Positions 34,901 to 46,900 of a stretch of 64,000 nt of DNA are shown here, piece by piece. This stretch comes from Chelonoidis abingdonii (Eukaryota; Chordata; Testudines; Testudinidae), in contig NC_133774.1 of assembly GCF_003597395.2 (NCBI RefSeq), positions 51,080,947 to 51,144,946 on the forward strand. The letters are read 5' to 3'. The notes under the pieces were generated by a model that saw only the letters and a list, made by a program, of their open reading frames with translations, was not told the DNA's origin and did not search any database. The translations under genes were made by a program, and so were the position numbers. How positions within the stretch are numbered: the first letter of the stretch is position 1; every line of letters starts with the position of its first letter.

Positions 34901-37900
34901 CCTCGGTGCAGGGCATGAAGGGGGCTGGAGTGCATGAACAGGCCAAACAGGCACTGCCTAACTAAAATCTCTGATCAAAGGTACATGGGTGCGTGCACAC
35001 CTAAAATGGAGCACCTACAGGGATACTACTGGAAGAACTGCTTCTTCAACTTTATTGAATCCCATGCCCACAATGTCAGCTGTATTTTTGCCTTTGACTC
35101 ACTCCTCAAACCTTCACTTTCACCTGTCTCCAGGTCTCTTGCTGTACAGGATGTTGGCAATTTCTTCCAAAACAAAACTGACAAAATATGTGACCTTCCT
35201 CCTCCCTTCAACTTGTCTTCCCTTCCCCACTTTGCCTCCAATAACTCTCGCTTTCTTCCCTGTCACAGAGGCAAATTTTTCATCTGCTCTTCTCTTCTAA
35301 TCCCTCCATTTGTCTCAGTGACCGCACCTCATCTCCTGATCTCCCTCAAACATACTCTAAGCCCCTCCCTTAACCTCCAACTTTCCTCTGGCTCTTTCCC
35401 CTCAATACAACTTATTTTACACTCTATCATCTTAAAAAATCCCACCCTTGTCTCCACTTGCTTCTCCAGCTACTGCCCTTTCAGCCTAAGTTTTCTGTCT
35501 CCACCAGGTTCTGTCTTTGGGTCCCCTTCTCTTCCCCCTTTACACTTTATCTCTAGGTAATCTCACCCACAAACACAAATTCAACTACCAATATATATGC
35601 TGACAATTCACACCTGTCTCCTGTCCAAAATAAAACCTCAGCCTGCCTCTCCGACAACTCCTTGTGGATATTTAGTCATCAGCTCAAGCTCTATATGGCT
35701 AAAACAGATCTTTTAATCTCATCTCCCCCAAACCCAGCTTGCTATGTCCTCTCTTGATCACTGTGACAACACCACTATCCTGCCTGTCACTCAGGCTTGT
35801 AACCTAGGCATCATCTTTAACTTGGGCCTCTCTCTAGGTCTTCACATGCAAGCTATATCTGAATCTTGCATATTCTTTCTGCAGAACATCTCTAAAATAC
35901 CATCTTTCCTATCCAGACAGTGTCTAGGTGCTCATCTTGAGTCTCAGTTACCACCACATCCTTCTCTGGCTTTGACAATACAATCTTGTCCTACTCATAC
36001 CCATTCAGAATGCTACTGCAAAGATCATTTTCCTAGCCCACTGCTTTGACCATGCCACCTCTTTCTTATCATTCCCCATTGACTCCTCCTTCATTATCAC
36101 TTTGAACAAATGACAAGTCTTCAATTTTATGGGCCTTCATGGCCTACCACCACTCAATCTATCACCTCTCCTTCACTACTGACAAATTGATTTTAACCAG
36201 ATCAACAAAAAACAAAAGGAAGGTATGATTTAGCAGTCTTTTTCTACTCTTATTTAAGAAATAGATATATCTACTAAACTTTCACAGACATCTTGCCAAA
36301 ATGTGTAAGTGATGAACGTGGAAATTCAATGTCATAAAAATTTTTCCAAATTCCTGTTTTAATAATCCAAGGAAGAACATTTACTAATTAATATTTAGAC
36401 ATTTTGCTTTTATATTCAAATCGCTTCTTAGATTTTTTTTAAGGTAGTATTAAATAAGAATGGAAACTGGCCTATTATCTAGGATTTTGTGCTTCCATAT
36501 TACTGTTGTCATGAATTTGTGTTCATAAAAAGATAGTTGCAAATAGTGCACTAAAACTATGCTTAAATGCAATTTAAAGTACAAGTTTATTTTTTTTCTG
36601 TTTTCTAAAATTAGACATATCCCTTCCTGTAGTCTTTCAAAAAGTGTTGTGAAAAGAAAAGTTACTTGCCCAGAACTGTATTCTGCTCATACAAAGTCAC
36701 TACTGGATTTCTGAACCAGTATTTAACACCTGTAGACTTTTGAATAGCTCAGGATTCCAAGATATTAAACTTCCTCAATGACTGACATACAAGTACTTCA
36801 CTGAAGATGCATAACTCTTTTTGACACTCAACTCTCTGTTCCTTTTCAGTAATTTAATAAAGATAAAGTGACATCACCAAAAATGAACATATAATCCCAA
36901 ATATAGCAAGGAAGGTAACTAGGTCAGTGTTAACCTACTAAAGAGAGATAGAGAGACTTTCACAGAACATTTGGTAAGTTAACATATTTCCTTGTATATG
37001 GAAATTTTAAATGGATCTGCAATCATTCAAACTAAAAAAGCCACAGAAGCATTTACACCTCAATTATTAAAAAATGCTAAAGTTAGGCCCATGTAGGAAC
37101 TTATTACAAGCCTCTCTTCTTACCTTCCAACCTTGGGAAAAAGTTACCCCCTTGGACTAAAACTGTTCATACTTGTACTTAGGTTACACTTGTTTTTTGA
37201 AAGGAATGTTTTGCAACATTTACATTTAATTTTTTTCTGAGTTTCTCTCAATTAATTGAAATGGCAACTATGCAAATGCAACATTCTGTTTTCACTGGAC
37301 ATGTGTACCAATTGCATTATATAGATCTGGCTATCTATATCATAGAATATCAGGATTGGAGGGGACCTCAGGAGGTCCCCTAGACCAACCCCCTGCTCAA
37401 AGCAGAACCAATCCCCAGACAGGTTTTGCCCCAGATCCCTAAATGGCCCTCTCGAGGATTGAACTCACAACACTGGCCAATGCTCGAACCACTTAGCTAT
37501 CCATCCCCCTATATACATCTTTATATAGATTGTCACTCCAAAATCCAGTCTATTACTTCAACTTATAAATTGGATATGAAGTATATGTTTTTTTTAAAAA
37601 CCCTTAACAATAAAGTTAGTTCTAAATCATATTTCTTCAAAGACATAAAAAGTATGCGCACTCATTGAGGAGTAAATTATAATTTAACCAATTTGAAAGA
37701 GCAAAAAAAACATACACAAACACACTGGACACCAGGGTGGTTTTTTTAATTGTTGTTTGTTTTTTTTAAACAATCACAATCTAGCCTCTCAAATTCACAA
37801 GTCATAATCTGGCTCAAAACACACTTCACACACATATCTGAAGTCCGGAAGACATTTTTCCTCACATCAGATTGGCAGTGACTGAAGATTTTTCACTTTC

Positions 37901-40900
37901 CTCTACAGCATGTGGGTGCAGGTTATTTGCTAGCATTATCTGTATATATCTCACGCAATCATTTTCCTGCCATTCCATAAGCCTTGACCGCCAGTGCACC
38001 TCAGTCCCTTCTATTCTCTGGCGGGGGGCTGTAATACTTAGGCCTAATTTCAGTTGTTAGGTTTAGTGTGGGGGCGCAGGGTAGTGCTGGTGGGCTGTGA
38101 AATATACAGGTCAGACTATTTGGTGGTCCCTTGAACTCTATTACTATGGGTATGTCTTCACTACCGGCCGTATCGGCGGGTAGCAATCAATTTCTCGGGG
38201 ATCGATATATCGCGTCTCATCTAGATGCGATATATTTATCCCCGAATGAGCTCCTGTCGACTCCAGAAGTCCACCAACGCGAACGGCGGTAGCAGAGTCG
38301 ACGGGGGAGCCGCGGACGTCGATCCTGCGCCGGGAGGATGGTAGGTAACTCGATCTAAGATACTTCGACTTCAGCTACGCTATTCATGTAGCTGAAGTTG
38401 CGTATTTTAGATCGATTTTCCCCCCAGTTTAGACCAGCCCTATGACTAGAATAGTAATCAGTGGTGCACAATCAAGCTGGAATGGCACATGGAATGGGTC
38501 CCACAGGGATTGGTCTGGGGCCGGTTCTGTTCAATATCTTCATCAGTGATTTATATAATGTCATAGAGAGTATACTTATTAAGTTTGTGGATGATACAAA
38601 GCTGGAAGGTGTTGCAAGTCCTTTGAAGAATAGGATTAAAATTCAAAATGATCTGGACAAACTGGAGAAATGGTCTGAAGTAAATAGGATGAAACTCAAT
38701 ATGGACAAATGAAAAAGTACTCCACTTAGGAAGGAACAAGCAATTGCACGCATACAAAATGGGAAATGAGTCTGTAGGAAGGAGTACAGTAAAACCTCAG
38801 AGTTACAAATAGCCCAGGAATGGAGGTTGTCTGTAACTCTGAACAAAAGTTATGGTTCTTTCAAAAGTTACAACTGAACAGTGACTTAATATAGCTTTGA
38901 AACTTTACTATGCAGAAAAAAATGCCACTTTACTTTTTTCAGAAGTTTATGTTTAATACTGTACTATAATGCCTTTTTTTTTTTTTTGGTCTCTGCTGCT
39001 GCCTAATTGTGTACTTCCGACTCCAAATGAGGTGTGTGGGTGGCCGGTTAATATGTAACTCCAGTGTTCATAACTCTGAGGTTCTCCTGTACTGTGGAAA
39101 GGGATCTGGAGATTATAGTGGATCACAAGCTAACTATGAGTCAACAATGTAACACTGTTGCCAAAAAAAAGAAAAAAGGAAGCAAACATTATTCATAAGA
39201 GCAAGACACAAGAAGCAATTCTTCCACTCTACTCCATGCTGATAAGGCCTCAGCTAGTGTATTGTGTCCAGTTGTCAACACATTTCAGGAAAGACGACGA
39301 CAAATTGGAGAAAGTCCAGAGGAGATTAACAAAAATGACTAAAGGGCTAGAAAACATGACCTATAAGGAAAGACAGAAAAAACTGGGTTTGTTCAGCCTG
39401 GAGAAGAGAAGACCGAGGAGGGATATGACAACAATTTTCAATTACATAAAACATTATTACAAGGAGAAGGGGAAAAAATTTTCTCCTTAACCATTGAGGA
39501 TAGGACAAGAATTAAGAAAACATCTAGAGTAAGGATCTGTGTATATAAATTTGCATTATTTTAGTTAAAATGGTGCAAACTACTGTGTGGATGCTTATTT
39601 CAGTTAATTATTTCATTTTAAGAGTGACTTGTTTCAGTTTAGCCTAAACCTGTTCCAAATCAACTTAACGAAGCTGCTAAACCAAAATATATGTGGTTTA
39701 AAACAGAAAAAAGGGTTTGTCTACACTTAAAAATTTTCTGCTTTAACCCTACTGGCATAGTTAAAGTGGCAACCATCCCTTTACTGTGCATGCAGTTATA
39801 CACGTATAAAGGCATTTATTCTGATTCCCAAGCCAAAATAAAGTATACTTGTATCTCTCCATCTACATTAGGGCAGAGAGAGCGAGCAAGAGAGAATGCT
39901 CTCCCAAATCTGGCATTGGCTCTAGCAGACAAGTCCAGTACATAGTGGTTACAATCATCACTGGACTACTCTACATACCAGCATTGTAAATTTCAGAAAC
40001 ACGCACAGGATGTTGCTTGAATTGTGGTAAAGCCTTAGTGGACAGTAGGGGCAGTATCTCTGCCAGCTGGTACCACAATGTGATACACTCAATAGTCCAT
40101 TAAGGCAGTCTGAGATTAAATGTCTTGGCCTTTAGAGTGACCAGCTATCACCACAAATGGGCATGGAGGCAGTCTGAAAGATTTAGTCCTGTCCACGTAG
40201 TAGCATAGAGCGTGGTATCTCCAGGATGTGCAATTTCTTTTCCCTGTGTGTGGAATGTGATTTAGGGAAGAATATAGGTAAGCTGATTACTTGAATGAAG
40301 TGAAATTCAGATACTGCTCTAGGAATGAACTTTGGATGAGGTCTCATATGTCCACTGTATAAAGAAATTCAACCCTGAGCGCCTGAAACTAACTTACTCT
40401 CCTGGCTGAGGTGATAGCCACCAGAAAGACTATTTTAGGAGTCAGACAGCAGACAGGGCATTTTCTGATGGCTCAGAAGAGGGCTCCATTAGCTTCAGGA
40501 GTGCAACGTTGAGGTCTCATCTTGGGGTAGGCTCTGTTCCCAGTGAGGAAGTGTACATCAATCACACCCCTAAGGAATTTCAATATTGTCACATAGAAGA
40601 TCAAAAGAAACTGTATTAGAGGGCAATACACTGATATCATCATCAGATGACTCTTCATCTAACTGAAGGAGAGTCCAGAATATTTCAATTGCAATTAAGT
40701 AATCCAGAATCTTCAGTATCAAGGCTTGGTCAAGAACTAGATTGTGTTGGGTCGCCCATTTGGAAAAACTCTTCCATTTAGAGGAATGGGTCTTCCTCAT
40801 GGATGGTTTCCTGCTTTATGCCAAGATGTCCTGAACATGTAAAGAGTGACCTTTCCACTCCTCCAGCCAGCATTCAGATAATCAGTTGTAGAGATGCTGG

Positions 40901-43900
40901 GACTGGATGAAAAATTTGTTCTTGGTTCTGTGACAACAGGTCTGGGCTTTCTGGAAATCTTATTGGGACCTGTGCTGACATGTGCAGCAAGCCCATCAGC
41001 CAGAACTGATTCACCCAGTAGGGAGTTACGTAAAAAGTCATCCAGGGTCAGCACCAGAGCCAGGATGCCAGTCTTGCTGGGGGAAAAAAAAGAGGATTCT
41101 GTGGGCGGGAAGGGAAGCTGGAGCATCTCCTGGGTTAGTTTTGCTAACTTGACCATTTGCTCTTCCAGTTTTGGTATGAGGGACCTGGCTACAAATGCAG
41201 AGAGGGCCTGGGATATCCTCCTCCTCATGGAGATATGTGATGGGACACAACTCATGGACAGGTGGGATGGTGGGCCCCAATATGCTCAAAAGGGCTCTGG
41301 AGGTAGATCATACAGGTATTGGCCAGATCGTGGGTGGACCATCCACTACCAATCTTGTAGGGGCTCTTTGGATATCCCCTAAGGTGCTTCAGTTTCCCTG
41401 GAGAGGGATTTCTGCTGGAGCCAGGGGAGGAGTAGCTTGGAGAACGGGAAAAGAACTCCCCTGGGAATGGTGGTACCTTCAAGTACAGTTCTGGATGAAG
41501 ATGATGCCAGTGCCCAAGATGGTGCCAACATTGGTGCTGGGAGAAAAAATGAGAGTGGATACTGAATGGCAAACTTTGGTGCTGGAGTGGTTCTTTGACC
41601 AGTGCGGGGATCAGTGTGAGAAGGGCTCAGTATTGATGTTGGCACCAGGGCCAAAGCTACTCTGGCTTTCTTTCCTGTCAGCGCCCTGCTACCATCTTTG
41701 GAACTGGAAGGCCTGGAAGGTCCTCAACCTGAGGTAAACATAATGTCCACTTGGAGCTGCATTCACAGCAGTGCTCTGTATCCAACACAAAGTGTTAAGG
41801 GTCTCTTTGTCCCACCTTTTGCACTGATGTCTTCAATATCAAGCAGGCATCTGGGGCACTAGTGATGAAAGGCTCCAAGGTTCCAGTTAGGACCATGTTT
41901 CTTCCAAATGGGTCTGATGCCACTTTCACGGATTGCTCCAAGAGATGCAATTTGAGCCTCTCATCCCTTCACTTCCAAGTGTAAGATAAGGAGAAGCAGA
42001 TGTAATATGTAACATGAGCTTCCCTGAGGCAGAAGAGACACCTGCCATACCCATCACACAAAGAACAGAGATTAAACCCAAGTGCTGAGAGACTGGTCTT
42101 TTTCATGGTTGTGTAACTTTGCCCTGCTCTACAGGGAGTGAGGGTGCGTGTACAGGGGACTCTCCCACGTCAGCTCTTCTGTTTTTTCCCCAGAACATCC
42201 AAATACAATGAAAAATTTACAAATTAAAATAACAAGAAGAGCATTTCTTCACAGTTAAGTTTGAGGCTTAGACAAAAGTGTGAGCTGACTGGATGCAGTC
42301 CAACGTCTGTCTCACAGCCATTGGCAGTAAGAGGAAACACAAAAGGTCATGATTTCTTCATCTTTTACATCCTTGGTGGGATCACAAGGAGGCAAAGGGC
42401 ACAAGAGTGGCCCTGACAGACATGGCTATGCAAAAGATTCCAAGCTTGTGCACACAAGGCACATGCACACTGACTACCCAAAGTAGCTATTTCAATGCAA
42501 TATATCCCTCATGAAACCAATAACTAAGAGGAGAACAGAAACCAGTTTACTTTCTATCACCTTCTTGGAAAGCCAAAACTGTAGCCAAATGAATGACAGG
42601 AAGATGTTTAACTTGCATGGAGGTAAACTTAATAGAATATTGTGCGTAGAATATGTGACTTAACACCATGCTTCAAAAGGTCTTCATCTAAATGTATATT
42701 GTCTTCTGCTAGAAATATGTTGTTATCTGATATTTCAGACAGATGTCTCTAACTTCTCTGAAGCCATGCCAACAAAGATTTCAGGAATGGAATCAAAGAT
42801 ATGCCCTGGCCTTGAGTTACTAAAATGTGACACAAAACAACAAGTCTGATGAAATCAGTTGTTACAGTATCTAATATATTTGGGAACTGAATGTTTCAGC
42901 TAACACAAAGTTATCAAGCCTTTGGAAGTTAGTTTTCCTCATGCTTGATCAGAACTTGCGATTCCAGACAGACTGAAGGAAAAGCATATATCAAGTGCTT
43001 CTCTAACTATGAGCTCTAACTGCTCTGTTTCTTATGCAAAACTGATATGGGGAGGTTACTTACCTGTAACGGGAGGTTCTTCAAGATGTGTGGTTCCTAT
43101 CTGTATTCCACTGAGGGTTATGTGCATGCACCGTGCATCTGGAGCTTTTCAAAACAGTAGTGTCCGTTGGTCTGCGCATGTGTCCTTGTACGCCTCGTGT
43201 TTTCACCTGAGGTGATAAAGTGTGGGGTGGACTGACAACATCTTCAGTTCCTTCCCCACTGCAGATCTACCAGATCCACAGCAGAGGAGCAGGAGGGTGG
43301 GTTGGAATACAGATAAGGACCACACACCACGAACTCCAGTTATAGGTAAGTAAAAAATAGTTACTCACCTTTTTGTAACTGTTGTTCTTCGAGATGTGTT
43401 GCTCATATCCATTTCAGTTAGGTGTGCATGTGCTGCATGCATAGTCGTTGAAGAGTTTTTCCCTTAATATGGAGCCCCCTGGAGTGGCGCCTCCATGGCA
43501 GTGAATATAGGACCCTGCTGACCCAGCGCCTCCTCAGTTCCTTCTTGCCGGCTACTCCGACAGAGGGAAGGCAGGCGGGTTTGGAATGAATATGAGCAAT
43601 ACATCTCGAAGAACAGTTATGAGAAGGTAAGTAACTGTTTTTCTTTCTTTTAGCAATTGCTCATATCGATTCCAAGGAGGTGGGGTTGGAGTTATGGAAT
43701 CACTGACTAGAGCACCGCTCTCCCGAATGCTGCATCATCTCTGGTGTGTTGGGTGATGGCATAATGAGAGGTGAATGTATGCACCGAATACCACATTGCC
43801 AACCTGATGATCTCTTGTATTGGTACTTGAGCCAAGAACACCGCCGAGGAAGCCTGTGTCCTCATGGAATGCGCCATAAGTGCTGGAGCTGGAACTTTGG

Positions 43901-46900
43901 CTAGCTCATAATATGTCCGGATGCAGGATGTGATCCACGATGAGATTCTTTGCGACGAGACCGGGAGACCTTTTATCCAGTCCACCACAAACAGCTGGAT
44001 CAAATTATGGAACGGCTTCATGTGCTCGATGTAAAAGGCCAGCCCCCGAACATCCAGTGAGTGGAGCCTCTACTCTTGGCAGTTTGCATGAGGTTTAGGG
44101 TAGAATACCAGTAGAAAAATGTCCTGGTTGGTGTGGAATTGAGACACTAACTTTGGAAGGAAGGCCAAGTGAGGTCTGAGTTGTACCTTGTCCTTATAGA
44201 AAACTGTATGGGTAGGGAGTCTCATGTGAGGGCCTTTACTCAGATAATCTCTTAGCAGAGGTAATGGTGACTAGGAAGGCTACCTCTCATGACAGGTAGA
44301 GGACTGAGCAAGTTGCCAGTGGTTCAAATGGGGGGCCATTAGCCTGGAGAGGACCGAGTTAAGGTCTCACGCTGGGACCAGTTGTCTAATTCGTGGGTAT
44401 AGATGTTTCAGACCCTTGAAGAAATAGCTGACCATGGGGCTGGCGAAGACTGAACATGCGTCCACTCCTGGGTGAAAGGCTGAAATGGCTGCAAGATGCA
44501 CCTTGATGGATGAAACTACTAGGCCTTGCTGTTTCAGGTGTAGCAGGCACTCCAGGATGAGAAGTATGGATGCCTGAAGCGGGGCTGTGCAGTCTTGAAC
44601 ATACCAGAATGTGAACCTTTTCCACTTTGCCAAGTATGTAGCCGTAGTAGAAGGTTTCCTGCTGCCACATAAGACCTCTCTCACTGGTTCTGAGCATAGG
44701 AGCTCCATGAGGTTTAGCCATGAAGCTTCCAGGCTGTGAGATGGAGGGACTGTAGGTCGAGGTGGTGACAGGAACCGTGGTCTTGGGTGATCAGGTCCAG
44801 CAGGAATAGCAACATAATTGGGGCGTCTATCAACAGCTCCAGGAGCATGGTGTACAAGTGTTGGAGAGACCACACCATTACCACCAGTATCACCACCTGT
44901 CCCTGCTGGTCTTGAGCAGGACCTTGTGTATGAGTGGGAATGGCAGGAACGTGTACAGCAGACATCCTGTCTAGGGGAGGAGGAACGCATCCACAAGTGA
45001 GCCCAGGCTGTGTTTTTGGAAAGAACAGAATTGCAGGCACTTTGTTGCTTTGCGTGGCGACCAGCTCAATCTGGGGAGGTCCCCACCTCTGGAATATGTT
45101 GTGTATGCTATCTGGATGGATAGACAACTCGGGGTTGCAGAAGGATCTGCTGAGGTAGTCCACTAGCTCGTTCTGTGCCCCTAGGAGATAGGACTCTTCC
45201 AGGTGAATAGAGTGGGCTATTCAGAACTCCCATAACCGGAGGGCTTCCCGATATTGGGGAGAAGAACGAGCTTCACTCTGCTTGTTGATACAAAACATGA
45301 CAGTGGTGTTGTCCATTATAACTGTCATGCACTGTCCATGCAACTGGGCCTGAAAGGTTTGTCACACTAGTCGGATCGCCTTCAGCTCCTTGATATAGAT
45401 ATGGAGAGAGAGCTCGTTCTGGGACCAAAGGCCTTGCGTCTGGATGTCTCCCAGGTGCGTGCCCCATCCCAGCACAGACATGTCTGTTACCAGGGACAAG
45501 GAGGGCTGGGGGCTGTTGAATGGGACTCCCTCACATACTGACTGAGGGTCGAGCCACCATCAAAGAGATCTAAGGTGGAATAGTGACCACAGGGTCCAGG
45601 CCATCACACCCTGGTAGACAAACACAAGCCACGCTTGGAGGAGTCTGAGCCTCATTCTGGCATGCTGGACTATGTACGTGCATGCTGCCATGTGGCCAAG
45701 GAGACTTAGGCATACCCTTGCTGTAGTGGTCGGGTATGGCCTGAGGCCTTGTATGATGTCTGCCATTGCTTGAAAGCAGGCCTCTGGTAGGAACGCTCTG
45801 GCCTGGACTGAGTCCAACACCTCACTGCTGAATTCCATTCTTTGAGTCAGTAACAAAGTTGACTTGTTCACATTGAGAAGGAGACCCAGCCTCTTGAAGG
45901 TGGATCTGACCAAACAGACTTGAGACTTCACTATTCCCTGGACTCTCAAGGGAATAGGTGGAGCAGCCACCATCGAGGTAGGGATATAGCTGCACCTGCC
46001 TCCATCAGATAAAGGCTGCTGTGACTGACATGCACTTGGTGAACACTTGCGGGGTTGTCGACAGGATGAAGGAGAGGATTGTGAACGAATAATGGTTGCA
46101 GTCGACCACAAACTGGAGGAATCATCTGTCTGCAGGCTGCACGGATATGTGAAAGTACCCATCTTTCAGGCTGAGAGCAGCATAATAGTCTCTCGGATTC
46201 AGAGAAGGGATAATCACACTCAGGGAGACCATGTGGAACTTCAATTTTTCCATGAACTTGGTGAGTCCTCGCAGGTCTAGAATGGGTCTGAGACCTCCTC
46301 TTGGCTTTGGGAATTGGGAAATATTGGGAATAGAATCCCGTGCCTCTTAGCTCCTGAGGAACCTCCTCCACTGCTCCTATAGTGAGAAGCATGGGCACCT
46401 CCTGGATAAGGAGTTGCTTGTGAGCAGCGTCCCTGAAGGAGGACGGGGAAAGGGGCTGGGAGGAAGGAGAGGAGCAGAACTGGAGAGAATATCCCACTCT
46501 CCCGTGTGAAGAGCCCAGCGGTCTGATGTTATCTGGGACCAAGCATGGTAGAAACGGGATAGCCAATACATGAAACGGTGCTCTGTACTCTCTAGGAAAG
46601 CCTGAGGAATGTAAACAGGATTTCCTCCTCATGATGATTCCAGTCATTTTTTCGGGAAAGTTTGGAAAGTGTGTCACCAAGGATGAGAGAACAGCAGAAG
46701 CCCTGACTCAGACCATGTGGCAGTGAGAACCAACTGAAGATGTGGTCAGTCCACCCCGCCCTTTATTGCCTCGGGCAAAACCACGAGGCTATACAAGGGC
46801 ACACGCACGGACCAACGGACACTACTAAATTGAAAAGCTCTGGCTCTAAGCACATGGCCCACAACCCTCAGTGGACTACAAAAAGAGACCATCACTTGAA

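Noticed and set aside
34934..35560. 208-codon plus-strand frame as a host gene
   Set aside because: It crosses the right end of DIRS copy 3 into an L2 LINE; the readable motifs are those of L2.
36655..36900. Another DIRS terminal repeat
   Set aside because: 'gttacttgcccagaactgta' resembles a DIRS end, but there is no complementary arm, no body similarity and no partner end.
37440..37509. Functional tRNA gene
   Set aside because: A and B box-like words are present but the anticodon region is shortened and the sequence continues into a CR1 tail, so it is a SINE.
40894..41737. Plus-strand frames (40894-41382, 41195-41737) as genes
   Set aside because: They are opposite-strand shadows of a decayed DIRS copy, with no domain and mutual overlap.
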